Source of the DNA: Halomarinibacterium sp041392125
Lineage (GTDB): Bacteria; Bacteroidota; Bacteroidia; Flavobacteriales; Flavobacteriaceae
Length of the DNA: 64,000 bases
Assembly (NCBI GenBank): GCA_041392125.1
Contig: JAWKMR010000003.1
Location: 248,001-312,000, forward strand
Direction of reading: 5' to 3'
In this document: one piece after another, positions 25,266-34,592 of the stretch
Layout: the number at the start of each line of letters is the position of its first letter
Position numbering within the stretch: the stretch's first letter is position 1
The notes under the pieces: model-generated
Told to the model about the DNA's origin: nothing
The model's input: the letters and a program-made list of their open reading frames with translations, nothing else
Database searches by the model: none
Position numbers and translations under genes: made by a program

Positions 25266-27044
25266 TTATTTAAATTGTTTATCTATGTTTGAAAGCATTT
25301 GTACAGCTGTATCATAATCTTTTTGAAGAGAGCCCTCCGAAGCACCTGCATAACGAGCAAATTCACAACTTTTTAAAAGATCCATAAATTCTGAAACTAC
25401 TTGAGCGTCTACCTTTCTTTCTGAAAGTAATTTTGAAATATGTTCTTTGGAGATTTCACTGGTTTCAATATTCAATTTTGCCTTAAGATAGTTGTGCAAT
25501 GCTCTTTCCAAAGACTCATAAAAAGTATCTTTATTCTGTAAATTCTTTTTGGCTTCACTTAGGTATTTTTTAGCCAAAAGGTTGGCATGGCGTAACTTGT
25601 TTCCTTCAATATCATCTAAGCGTTCCCTTCGTTTTCTTCCAACTAAAATAAACAAAGGAATGATAAGTAGCGGAGCTGCTAAAATGCTCCAAAATGTTAT
25701 CGATTTAAAAAAGTTCTCTTTCTCTATAGACTCTAAATTGGCATCCAATTTTATATACTTAAATTGGTCTGAATCCAACGTAACCTCCTGCTTATTATTG
25801 GTTGCCACAGGGTCTTTTGAAGCCGTTACCGGACCATTTTCAACCTCAATCACAATTTCTTGAGAACTAATGGTTTTGTAGGTTTCTGCTTTGGGATCAA
25901 AGTAAGAAAACGTAATAGGTCGCAGAGGATAGTTTCCTTTAAACTGAGGGACCACCGTATATGTAGAAGAAATAGAGCCTGTCATTCCGCTGGTTTGCGT
26001 TTTAATATTATCATTCCGAACCGGCTCATACACTTCCAAAGAATTTGGAAAAGTAACTTTGGGTAAATCGAAAAGTTTTAAGTTTCCATTTCCGGAAACC
26101 GAAACATTCAATTCTAAAGACTCATTAGCGTCTAATTGTGTTTTATTGGTGGTTACTTTAAAGTCAAAGTTCCCTACAGCTCCCGTAAAATTTTCGGGTT
26201 TTCCTTCCTGCGGAAGGGGTTTTACCGAAATGGTTCTATTGCCCGCAGAAATGGTTTTGTTGACACGAGTCATTAAATACCTTCCGAATAAATCCCTTCG
26301 ATTGCTTCGCACATCAATAGGGACATCCAGCGTTAAAGGCTCAATATTTAATTCGCCGGTTTTTTGGGGGTACAAAACAGTGGTTCGCAGAATAACGTAG
26401 CGATAATCTTCACCGTTGTATTTGCCTTCATAAATCTTTAAATTCCCTTGATTGTCGATATTCTGGCTCCAAAAATCGGCATATTTTGGAGTGTCAATCT
26501 CGCGCCAATTGCTGGTAATGCTTACTTCGTTTGAAACATACAACTTATAAACCACGGTAATCGCTTCATTTAAATACGGGTTGGCATTGGAAACTTCGGC
26601 CACCAAATGCACATTTTCGCTGGCCAGATAATCGGCGTTGTTTCCATCCTTCGGAATTTCTACCGCTGCGGTTACTTGTACTGAAACGGGGGGCGATTTA
26701 TACACTTGTCCATCTACTTCGATACTGGCTTGCCCAATGGTAAAATTACCCTGCGATTGCGGTGCCAAGAAAAAGGAGTAGGTTTTTGAATAACTACGTT
26801 TTCCGTTTATCCACGAATTACTAATGGCTTGATTGGGGCCTCCCACCACTCGAAAGCCTTCAAAACTTGGGGCCGTGAAATTATCACCATCTTGGTTCAT
26901 TTCAAAATCTACCCGCAAACGCTCGTTAATTCCCAGTTTTTTCTTGCTTAATTTGGCTTCAAATTGAACCTGAGCTTGTGCCAAACCTCCAAGAAGTAAA
27001 AATAATAGTAGATATACAATTTTCTTCGCCTTCATCATTACCAA
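25266..27044 (-). CDS. batD: BatD-like protein (oxygen tolerance family)
   Basis: 592 aa with a signal ending LAQAQVQF. A series of Ig-like beta domains covers about residues 25-440 (periplasmic), with one membrane helix near 450-470 (FWSILAAPLLIIPLFILVG). A cytosolic helical tail with a YxxLxxALHNYLKAKL motif follows. Start ambiguous among MVMMKAKK, MMKAKK and MKAKK. It overlaps batC by 7 bp at the first of these. Family assignment by architecture and operon. Confidence 0.88.
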   Translation of the reverse strand: MVMMKAKKIVYLLLFLLLGGLAQAQVQFEAKLSKKKLGINERLRVDFEMNQDGDNFTAPSFEGFRVVGGPNQAISNSWINGKRSYSKTYSFFLAPQSQGNFTIGQASIEVDGQVYKSPPVSVQVTAAVEIPKDGNNADYLASENVHLVAEVSNANPYLNEAITVVYKLYVSNEVSITSNWREIDTPKYADFWSQNIDNQGNLKIYEGKYNGEDYRYVILRTTVLYPQKTGELNIEPLTLDVPIDVRSNRRDLFGRYLMTRVNKTISAGNRTISVKPLPQEGKPENFTGAVGNFDFKVTTNKTQLDANESLELNVSVSGNGNLKLFDLPKVTFPNSLEVYEPVRNDNIKTQTSGMTGSISSTYTVVPQFKGNYPLRPITFSYFDPKAETYKTISSQEIVIEVENGPVTASKDPVATNNKQEVTLDSDQFKYIKLDANLESIEKENFFKSITFWSILAAPLLIIPLFILVGRKRRERLDDIEGNKLRHANLLAKKYLSEAKKNLQNKDTFYESLERALHNYLKAKLNIETSEISKEHISKLLSERKVDAQVVSEFMDLLKSCEFARYAGASEGSLQKDYDTAVQMLSNIDKQFK

Positions 27045-27892
27045 TCTTTAGTCGATTTTACTTTGGCGCCTTTTTGTTTTTGTACATTTATTTTATCCTG
27101 CACCTTTTTCTCCTCATTGTTCATGGCTTCCAAAAGATTTTTTATTTGTTGAGGTGACATTTGGCCGGGAGCCTGTTGCTGCTTTTGGTCTTTGGGCTGA
27201 TCTCCTTCTCCTTCTTGATCTTTTTTAGGATCTTGAGGTTTATCCTTTTCTCCTTCTTGATCACCTTCTTTCTTATCGTCTTTTTCGTCTCCTTGATCTT
27301 TATTATCTTGCTTATCCTCGTTATCTCCTTCTTTATCCTTATCCTGATTGTCTTTGTTTTCTTGATTCTCTTTTTGATCTTCTTTTTCTTGCTGGTCTTT
27401 ATTATCATCCCCATCGCCTCCTTGCGGCGGATTTTTCTCCAGCATTTCTTTTGCTAACGCCAAATTGTAACGCGTTTCATCGTCGGAAGGGTTATTTCGT
27501 AAAGCATTTTTGTAGGCTTCTACCGCACTTTGATAATCTTTAGCATTCATAAAGGTGTTTCCCAAATTATGAAATGCTTTATGTTTTTCTGGCTTTGTAG
27601 TGGCAATGGAGGCTGCTTGTTTAAAGCGCATCATCGCTTCGTCATTCTTGGCTTTGTTATAATAGGCATTCCCAAGATTGTATTTGCCAATTTCTTCGGA
27701 AGGATTTATAGCAATGGCTTTTCGGTAATTTACTTCGGCGTCCGGGAAATTACCTTCTGAAAGGACTTCGCCTCCCTCGGCAAGGAAATTTGTGGCTTCT
27801 TTTTCAATTTTTAATTGTTCTTTGCTTTTTTCTTGAGAAAATACATTTCCGAAGCAGAACATACTAACTATTAAAATGCTTATTCTTTTCAT
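27038..27892 (-). CDS. batC: BatC-like TPR protein with a charged low-complexity tail
   Basis: About 284 aa. The start was chosen at MKRISILIVSMF (27892), which gives a signal peptide and a 1-bp gap to batB; MKEID at 27907 overlaps batB. TPRs lie at about 30-155. A Lys/Asp/Glu/Gln-rich low-complexity tract follows (about 160-240), and the C-terminus MSPQQIKNLLEAMNNEEKKVQDK is typical of the family. Periplasmic. The low-complexity tract produces long spurious frames on both strands. Confidence 0.88.
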   Translation of the reverse strand: MKRISILIVSMFCFGNVFSQEKSKEQLKIEKEATNFLAEGGEVLSEGNFPDAEVNYRKAIAINPSEEIGKYNLGNAYYNKAKNDEAMMRFKQAASIATTKPEKHKAFHNLGNTFMNAKDYQSAVEAYKNALRNNPSDDETRYNLALAKEMLEKNPPQGGDGDDNKDQQEKEDQKENQENKDNQDKDKEGDNEDKQDNKDQGDEKDDKKEGDQEGEKDKPQDPKKDQEGEGDQPKDQKQQQAPGQMSPQQIKNLLEAMNNEEKKVQDKINVQKQKGAKVKSTKDW

Positions 27893-27893
27893 A

Positions 27894-28931
27894 TCAATCT
27901 CCTTCATTAAATAAGTTTAACTTTTGTAACCAAGCGGTTTTTCTTTCCAACAAAAAGACGTCTATTATCAGCAAAAATAATGCCCCGCCCAGAAACCATT
28001 GAAACTGGTCTTTAAAATCGGTAAATTGTTTGCTTTCAAATTCCTTTTTATCCATTCCGTTTAAAATAGCGGTAACGGTCTCTACCACTTCTTTTGTGTT
28101 GCTTCCATCTATGTATTCGCCGTTTGCATTAGAAGCAATCTCTTTAAGCGTCTCTTGATTGAGTTTGGTAATTACTTGCTCATTGTTTTCATCTCTTTTA
28201 TAAAACTGAAGCACCCCATCTCGTTTGATTGGGATTGGTGCCCCTTGTAGACTTCCTACCCCAATAGTGTAAATTTTAATCCCCATTTTTGAAGCTTCTT
28301 CTGCAATTTCTGAAATATTGCCCTCATGGTCTTCTCCATCACTAATAATGAACAATACACGATTGGTTTGGTCTTCATCATTGTAAAACGTTTGTGCCAT
28401 GGTAATAGCTTCGGTAATGGCCGTTCCTTGCGATGAAACCATATCGGTATCCATGCTGCTTAAAAAAAGTTTTGCCGAAGAAAAATCGGTAGTAATGGGA
28501 ACTTGCGGAAAAGCACTTCCGGCATAGCCAATAATCCCAATTCTATCGCCTGCCAAACTATTAATAATTTGTGTAATAAGTTGCTTCGATTTTTCCAAGC
28601 GGTTAGGGGCAATATCTTCTGCCAGCATACTTTTAGAAACATCTAAAGCAAAAACCACATCTACCCCTTCGCGTTTTACAGTTTCTATTTTGGTTCCAAT
28701 TTTAGGGTTTACCAAGGCAAAACTCAAACAAGCTAGTGCTAATGATAGCACTAATATTTTTAAAATTCCTTTAAAAATAGACCGATTGGGACTTAGTTTT
28801 TTTAATAACGCAGCTTCTGCAAATTTGCTTTGAACTTGCTTACGCCACACCAATATTCCTAAAAACAATACTACTAATACCGGAATAGCAAAAAGCACAT
28901 AGAAATAAATGGGTTGTTCTAATTGATACAT
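27894..28931 (-). CDS. batB: BatB-like von Willebrand A domain membrane protein
   Basis: 345 aa. Two N-terminal membrane helices precede a VWA domain (about 90-290) with the MIDAS motif FALDVSKSM and SDGEDHEGN. A C-terminal helix follows near 310-330. Together with batA it forms the VWA pair of the operon. It starts 3 bp after batA ends and is followed by batC. The domain faces the periplasm or cytosol, not determinable here. Confidence 0.92.
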   Translation of the reverse strand: MYQLEQPIYFYVLFAIPVLVVLFLGILVWRKQVQSKFAEAALLKKLSPNRSIFKGILKILVLSLALACLSFALVNPKIGTKIETVKREGVDVVFALDVSKSMLAEDIAPNRLEKSKQLITQIINSLAGDRIGIIGYAGSAFPQVPITTDFSSAKLFLSSMDTDMVSSQGTAITEAITMAQTFYNDEDQTNRVLFIISDGEDHEGNISEIAEEASKMGIKIYTIGVGSLQGAPIPIKRDGVLQFYKRDENNEQVITKLNQETLKEIASNANGEYIDGSNTKEVVETVTAILNGMDKKEFESKQFTDFKDQFQWFLGGALFLLIIDVFLLERKTAWLQKLNLFNEGD

Positions 28932-28934
28932 AGC

Positions 28935-29939
28935 CTATACAAAACTTCTAAATACAGTATAACGAAGGAGTAATTCTAGCCCCAAAAGTGCTAAAGCCAA
29001 AAGGGTTAACGGGCGGAATTTTTCATCGTAGTTTTTGTATTTAAATTCTTCTATTTCTGTTTTTTCTAATTTGTTAATTTCATCATAAATCTCGCTCAAC
29101 TTAGTGTTGCTTGTGGCTCTAAAATATTTACCTCCGGTAGTTTCTGCAATTTCTTTCAGTAAGGCTTCATCTATTTCTACTTGCACATTCCCGTATTGAA
29201 ACTGTCCGTTAGGTAATATTCCGATGGGAGAAACTGCCATTCCATTTGTTCCCAAGCCAATAGTATAGGTTTTAATTCCAAACTCCACCGCCAATTCACT
29301 AGCCGTTCTTGGGTCTATAAACCCGGAATTGTTTACCCCATCGGTTAATAAAATAATCACTTTGCTTTTGGCCCTGCTGTCTTTAAGTCTATTAACCGAT
29401 GTTGCCAATCCCATTCCAATGGCGGTACCTCCTTCAATAATGGTGTTATAAGTAATGCTTTTTAAAGACGAAAGCACAATGCTTTTATCACTGGTAAGCG
29501 GTGTTTTAGTGTAACTTTCTCCTGCATACTCTACCAATCCAATACGGTCGTTAGGGCGCTCATTAATAAATCGCCCTGCCACTTCTTTAAGCGCCTCCAA
29601 ACGATTGGGTTTTAAATCCCGAGCCAGCATACTGGCCGAAACATCAATTGCAATGACAATATCTATCCCGCTAGTGGTTTTTACTTTAGTGCTTTCATCT
29701 ACATTTCTGGGTCGCGCCATAGCCACTATTAAAGCACTTAAGGCTAACAGTCGAAAAACAAACAAGATGGGACGTACCTTGGCCAACCAGTTTTTGGATG
29801 TTTTAAATCCTTGAATACTGGAAATTTTTAAGGATGCGGTTTGCTTATTTCTTTTGAAAATATGCCAAACGATAAGCCATGGCAGCAGTAAAAACAGCCA
29901 GAAAAATTGCGGATTGACAAATTCGAAATTGGTAAACAT
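28935..29939 (-). CDS. batA: BatA-like von Willebrand A domain membrane protein
   Basis: 334 aa with two N-terminal membrane helices. The VWA domain carries an intact MIDAS motif (AIDVSASM) and LTDGVNNSG. A C-terminal membrane helix lies at about 310-330 (LTLLALALLGLELLLRY). It overlaps the preceding 555-aa gene by one base. Paralogous to batB: both share the pattern DVSxSMLAxDxxPNRLE. Confidence 0.92.
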   Translation of the reverse strand: MFTNFEFVNPQFFWLFLLLPWLIVWHIFKRNKQTASLKISSIQGFKTSKNWLAKVRPILFVFRLLALSALIVAMARPRNVDESTKVKTTSGIDIVIAIDVSASMLARDLKPNRLEALKEVAGRFINERPNDRIGLVEYAGESYTKTPLTSDKSIVLSSLKSITYNTIIEGGTAIGMGLATSVNRLKDSRAKSKVIILLTDGVNNSGFIDPRTASELAVEFGIKTYTIGLGTNGMAVSPIGILPNGQFQYGNVQVEIDEALLKEIAETTGGKYFRATSNTKLSEIYDEINKLEKTEIEEFKYKNYDEKFRPLTLLALALLGLELLLRYTVFRSFV

Positions 29940-31606
29940 TACTTTTCTTGTGTTGCGCCTTCGTTTGTAATTTCTAGTTCCACCGAGTTGATAATTCGGT
30001 TTTTAATTTCTTCAGCATACTTAGCATCATCTTGATAGACAATCAAAACTGTTTGTATGCCTCCCTGTTGTGCAAAAATGAGTAACTCGTAGTAGCTTTT
30101 TTCTTTTAACATTTTTCGTTCCGAAACTTGCACATTAAAATCCCCATAAGCCTTGAGTCCTTTAATCCCTTTTTCAGTTTCAAAATCTTCTCGTTTTACA
30201 ATCATGTTTTTTGCTCCTCTTGATTCCAATTCATTAAGAACACCATCCAATGAAGCATTTAGGTCCACTTCAGCATCCGCTGTTTTTAGTTTCATGGTTG
30301 TTACATTAACATAAATCCCTTCTGTTAAATCACCCTCTGCAAAAACAGCCATTTTTTGGATTACCTGCTGAACCTGAGGTGGTACACTATCTCCCACACG
30401 CTTTAAAACTTTAGGAGTTTCTATGATGATTGCAGGAGAGCCATATTCACTTCGATACCACCGTCCTTCGGCTAATTCTTTCATCTTGCTGCCAAAATAA
30501 TCTTGTTTAAAGCTATCCCATCCTTTTACAGCAATAATTCCCACAAAATAAAATATAAAAGCCGAAATTACTGATGCAATTACTTTTACGAGTCTTTGCT
30601 TTTTCTTCCTTTTCAGAATTTCTCCCTTTTTAATTTCATCTTGAAGCAGTTCTTCTTCCGTAGGTTCCGGAATGGCTTCGCGGGTTTCGTTGATGATTTC
30701 TTCAATGGTTTTTCTGTCGGAAGTGGCTTGCGAAAAATCCTGCTGATACTTCGCAAATTTCACTAAGTCGGCCCGCTTTAAAATGGCATCCAGTTTCCGA
30801 ATCATTTCTTGGTCAAAATCGAAATGCCCTGCATCTTTATGAAGCATCAATCGTTCAATGAGTTCATCGCTGGTACTTTCCAATGCTTTATCATCCACTT
30901 CCCGATCGATATAGCGTTTTACAATTTCTGTAAGGGACGAATAATACGCTTTACTTTTATTTTCTTTTAAGTATTCGGAAGCATCTAATTTTTGAAGTGC
31001 CACCATGGCTTCTTCGTAGGGAGGTAATTGTTTTTCGCGATCTTCTTTTCGTTTTTTTCTTCGGAAGAAATAATATACCACCCCTGCAATAACCAACAAA
31101 GGAAGCAACCAATACATTAATTGAAGCCAATTAAACGGCGAGCTATCTACCGCAATAGCAGGTTTTATGTCGAACATCTTCTGCTTGGTAGTGTCTACCG
31201 GCACATCCCGCACTTCTACTGCAATAGAGTCTGTGGTAAAATGCTTATTGTTAATAACAATATGTTGTGAAGGAATGGTATATGCACCCGAATCGAATTG
31301 TGTTAGCCCGTATTTTTTGATAAGGCGATATTTGGCATCGGCAAAGCTGGTATCCACCTTGTAGGATTCGATCATTTCCAACGGACTGAAGCTTTGGCCT
31401 TCGGGAAAGAGCACCAAATCGGTAGTGTCTGCCTCTACCTGAATGGTGTATTTAATCTCCTCACCAATGCGAATAAGGGTCGTATCGACCTTTGAAGTAA
31501 CTTGTGATGAACAAAGAAAAGAGAAAAGAGAAAAGAGCATGACAAAGAAGCCTTTAACTCCAGCTGTGTGAGAAATAACATAAAAATTAAGTCTATTTTC
31601 TTTCAT
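29939..31606 (-). CDS. Bat-operon membrane protein with a novel C-terminal half
   Basis: 555 aa. A signal-like segment (residues about 17-34) and a BatD-like Ig/beta domain (about 35-155; DTTLIRIGEEIKYTIQVEAD) lead to a membrane helix (about 162-182). A helical cytosolic region contains YYSSLTEIVKRYIDREV. A second helix near 340-360 is followed by about 195 residues with no recognised family (TEGIYVNVTTMKLK, KAYGDFNVQVSERKML). It lies between DUF58 and batA in a contiguous operon. Probably a membrane partner of the MoxR/VWA complex; the C-terminal half is unassigned. Confidence 0.8.
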   Translation of the reverse strand: MKENRLNFYVISHTAGVKGFFVMLFSLFSFLCSSQVTSKVDTTLIRIGEEIKYTIQVEADTTDLVLFPEGQSFSPLEMIESYKVDTSFADAKYRLIKKYGLTQFDSGAYTIPSQHIVINNKHFTTDSIAVEVRDVPVDTTKQKMFDIKPAIAVDSSPFNWLQLMYWLLPLLVIAGVVYYFFRRKKRKEDREKQLPPYEEAMVALQKLDASEYLKENKSKAYYSSLTEIVKRYIDREVDDKALESTSDELIERLMLHKDAGHFDFDQEMIRKLDAILKRADLVKFAKYQQDFSQATSDRKTIEEIINETREAIPEPTEEELLQDEIKKGEILKRKKKQRLVKVIASVISAFIFYFVGIIAVKGWDSFKQDYFGSKMKELAEGRWYRSEYGSPAIIIETPKVLKRVGDSVPPQVQQVIQKMAVFAEGDLTEGIYVNVTTMKLKTADAEVDLNASLDGVLNELESRGAKNMIVKREDFETEKGIKGLKAYGDFNVQVSERKMLKEKSYYELLIFAQQGGIQTVLIVYQDDAKYAEEIKNRIINSVELEITNEGATQEK

Positions 31607-31624
31607 CTTTTTTCTTGCTTCTTT

Positions 31625-32491
31625 TTAGCCTCTTCTTTTAAAATATCCTAGCAGTTTTTTCACATAACTCTCGTCCACGCGGCAATCTACCACCCCGGCT
31701 CCGCTTTTTCTAAAAGCGTCTACAAAAGCATCAACCCGTTCTCTATAGTAGGTGTGATAATGGGTTCTTACTTTTTTAGAGGCCGTGTTTACCAACAACA
31801 ATTCGCCGGATTCTTCATCTTGCATTTGCACCATTCCTAAATTGGGAATATGTTCTTCTTTTTCGTCGTACACGCGTATTCCGGTTACGTCGTGCTTGCC
31901 CGAAACAATTTTTAAGGTATCTGCATAACCCTCGGTAATAAAGTCGGAAAGCACAAAGACAATGGCTTTCTTTTTCATGACATTGGTTAAGTACTTTAGG
32001 GCTTGAGCAATATCGGTTTTGTTACTTTTGGGCTGAAATTCTAACAACTCACGAATAATTCGAAGCACGTGAGACTTCCCTTTTTTGGGAGGAATGAATA
32101 GTTCAATTTGGTCACTAAAAAGAATTAACCCAATTTTATCGTTATTCTGTAGGGCTGAAAAAGCTAAGGTAGCTGCAATTTCGGTAACGATTTCATTCTT
32201 AAACTGGTTTTTTGTTCCGAAGAATTCAGACCCGCTAATATCTGCCATAAGCATCATGGTAAGCTCTCGTTCTTCTTCAAAAACCTTTACGAAAGGTTCG
32301 TTGTAACGAGCCGTTACATTCCAATCGATACTACGCACATCATCTCCATATTGGTACTGTCGTACCTCACTAAAAGTCATCCCGCGACCTTTAAAGGTAC
32401 TGTGATACTCTCCACCAAACACATGATCGCTTAGGCGTCGTGTTTTAATTTCAATTTTTCGTACTTTTTTAAGGAGCTCCTTGGTGTCCAC
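31625..32491 (-). CDS. DUF58 family protein (VWA-like, MoxR-associated)
   Basis: 288 aa, cytosolic. The family motif RQYQYGDDVRSIDWNVTAR lies near residue 43, followed by a VWA-like fold with MADISGSEFFG. DUF58 proteins are routinely coupled to MoxR ATPases. It is second in the operon after moxR (52 bp) and precedes the 555-aa membrane protein by 18 bp. Family certain; biochemical role undetermined. Confidence 0.92.
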   Translation of the reverse strand: MDTKELLKKVRKIEIKTRRLSDHVFGGEYHSTFKGRGMTFSEVRQYQYGDDVRSIDWNVTARYNEPFVKVFEEERELTMMLMADISGSEFFGTKNQFKNEIVTEIAATLAFSALQNNDKIGLILFSDQIELFIPPKKGKSHVLRIIRELLEFQPKSNKTDIAQALKYLTNVMKKKAIVFVLSDFITEGYADTLKIVSGKHDVTGIRVYDEKEEHIPNLGMVQMQDEESGELLLVNTASKKVRTHYHTYYRERVDAFVDAFRKSGAGVVDCRVDESYVKKLLGYFKRRG

Positions 32492-32543
32492 TTTTTAGAT
32501 TTTATATCAGGTTACAGGTTGGTTAACTTGTCACGTTAAAATC

Positions 32544-33548
32544 TTAGGGTACTTCAATGACGTTTACAATCTGGTTTATTAAATCTTCGGAAGTAACATT
32601 CTCAGCCTCGGCTTCGTAGGTTATTCCGATACGATGGCGCAATACATCGTGTACCACGGCCCTAACATCTTCAGGAATTACATAGCCTCTTCGCTTAATG
32701 AAAGCATAGCATTTTGCTGCCATAGCCAAATTGATACTTCCCCTTGGGGAAGCTCCAAAGCTAATAAGGGGTTTTATACTGGAAAGATTATATTTTTCAG
32801 GGTTTCGTGTAGCAAAAATGATATCTAAAATATATTTTTCAATCTTTTCGTCCATATAGACCTCTCGAACTGCCGCCTGAGCTTTTTTAATCTGCTCTAA
32901 AGTAACTACCGGGTTTATTTTCTCATAGCCTTCTTTTAAGTTTTGACGGATAATGAGTTGTTCTTCGTCAAGTTTTGGGTACTTAATAACTGTTTTTAAC
33001 ATAAAACGGTCCACCTGTGCTTCGGGTAAAGGGTAGGTTCCTTCTTGCTCAATAGGGTTTTGGGTAGCCATGACCAAAAATGGTTTTTCCAATACAAAAG
33101 TTTCGTCGCCAATGGTTACTTGCTTTTCCTGCATGGCTTCTAATAAAGCCGATTGTACTTTTGCAGGAGCCCTGTTAATCTCATCTGCCAATACAAAATT
33201 GGCAAAAATGGGTCCCTTTTTAATGCTGAAATCATTCGATTTCATATTATAGATTAAAGTTCCCACAACATCGGCGGGAAGTAAATCGGGGGTAAACTGA
33301 ATTCTGCTAAAACTTCCATGAACGGCTTTGGCAAGCGTATTAATAGCTAAGGTTTTTGCCAGACCGGGAACCCCCTCAAGTAATATGTGTCCCTGCGCTA
33401 ACAACCCAATAAGCAATCGTTCTACCATATGTTTTTGGCCTACAATTACTTTATTCATTTCAAGAGAAAGAATGTCTACAAAAGCACTCTCCTTTTCAAT
33501 TTTCTCGTTTAAGGCTCCTATATCCAGAGTCGTAGTTGTTTCTTCCAT
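32544..33548 (-). CDS. MoxR-family AAA+ ATPase
   Basis: About 334 aa. The start was set at MEETTTTLDIG (33548), since the upstream in-frame extension to 33602 is basic and unlike the family. Walker A is LLEGVPGLAKT, Walker B LADEINRAPAKVQSALLEAMQE, sensor 1 MATQNPIEQEGTYPLPEAQVDRF. MoxR ATPases act as chaperones with VWA proteins, here DUF58, BatA and BatB encoded downstream. It is the first gene of the operon. Confidence 0.95.
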   Translation of the reverse strand: MEETTTTLDIGALNEKIEKESAFVDILSLEMNKVIVGQKHMVERLLIGLLAQGHILLEGVPGLAKTLAINTLAKAVHGSFSRIQFTPDLLPADVVGTLIYNMKSNDFSIKKGPIFANFVLADEINRAPAKVQSALLEAMQEKQVTIGDETFVLEKPFLVMATQNPIEQEGTYPLPEAQVDRFMLKTVIKYPKLDEEQLIIRQNLKEGYEKINPVVTLEQIKKAQAAVREVYMDEKIEKYILDIIFATRNPEKYNLSSIKPLISFGASPRGSINLAMAAKCYAFIKRRGYVIPEDVRAVVHDVLRHRIGITYEAEAENVTSEDLINQIVNVIEVP

Positions 33549-33713
33549 ACGATAATTTTTTTCAGAATAATTTCGTTTTAAAATCACCCGCAAATTGACC
33601 ATTTCTCATGAAAATTGCTGTTAACAATTGGTTAAAAATTCTTATAAATAAAGGGGTTGTAGAAGATGAATGTAAAATCAAATGATTATTTTTAAAAAAT
33701 TGAAAGTCATCTT

Positions 33714-34583
33714 ATGAAAACACACTTTTCAAAAATCATTCAAGGTTGCATGACGTGGGGAGCCTGGGGAAAGCAACTTTCTAAAAATGAAATGATTGAG
33801 TTAATGCACCACGATATTGATTGTGGAATTACCTCTTTTGACCATGCCGATATTTATGGCGATTACACTACTGAAATTGATTTTGGGAAAGCTTTTGCCG
33901 AGAGTGGAATTGCGAGAGAGCATATTCAACTTATTTCAAAATGTGGTATTCAATACGTCGGAAATACTCGAGCAAACGAGCTTAAACATTATCAATACAA
34001 TGCCGAATATATTATTTGGAGTGCCGAAAAATCTATCAAAGACCTGCAGTGTGGCTATCTGGATTTACTCCTTTTGCATCGCCCAAGCCCTTTAATGCAT
34101 CCCGATGAAGTTGCCAAAGCGGTTGAAAAATTAACTGCCGAAGGAAAAATTAAAAGTTTTGGTGTTTCTAACTTTACTCCTTCGCAAACTGCGCTAATGG
34201 GTTCTAAAAACCTAATAAAATACAATCAAATTGAATTCTCTTTAACAGCACATCAAGCTCTTTTCGATGGGAGTCTTGACAATATGATGCTTCAAAATAT
34301 TACACCCCTGTGCTGGAGCCCTTTGGGGTCCGTTTTTAAAGAACGAAATGACCAAATTCATAGAATTCACCTTGTTTTAGAAACACTTTCAGAAAAATAC
34401 CATGCCACCAAAGACCAATTGGTTTTGGCATGGATTTTAAGACATCCTTCAGGTATTTATCCTGTTATAGGAACAACTAACAAAGATCGAATTAATAATG
34501 CTATGGAAGCTACTAAAATTGAGTTATCAGACATTGACTGGTTTGCATTGTTGGTTGCTTCGCAAGGGCATAAAGTACCATAA
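33714..34583 (+). CDS. Aldo/keto reductase
   Basis: 289-aa NADPH-dependent TIM-barrel oxidoreductase of the YdhF type. Motifs: FDHADIYGDYTTE (catalytic Asp/Tyr), ISKCG, DLLLLHRPSP (His), SFGVSNFTPSQ, and a C-terminal nucleotide-binding PVIGTTNKDRINNAM. Substrate unknown. It is followed after 9 bp by an SDR gene, and is divergent from moxR. Confidence 0.93.
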   Translation: MKTHFSKIIQGCMTWGAWGKQLSKNEMIELMHHDIDCGITSFDHADIYGDYTTEIDFGKAFAESGIAREHIQLISKCGIQYVGNTRANELKHYQYNAEYIIWSAEKSIKDLQCGYLDLLLLHRPSPLMHPDEVAKAVEKLTAEGKIKSFGVSNFTPSQTALMGSKNLIKYNQIEFSLTAHQALFDGSLDNMMLQNITPLCWSPLGSVFKERNDQIHRIHLVLETLSEKYHATKDQLVLAWILRHPSGIYPVIGTTNKDRINNAMEATKIELSDIDWFALLVASQGHKVP

Positions 34584-34592
34584 TACATACCC

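Noticed and set aside
27142..27457. Open frames on both strands opposite the BatC tail (91-98 codons), rich in Lys/Ile or Ile/Leu/Phe
   Set aside because: They mirror the repetitive Lys/Asp/Glu codons of BatC; composition is an artefact and no start context or family supports them.
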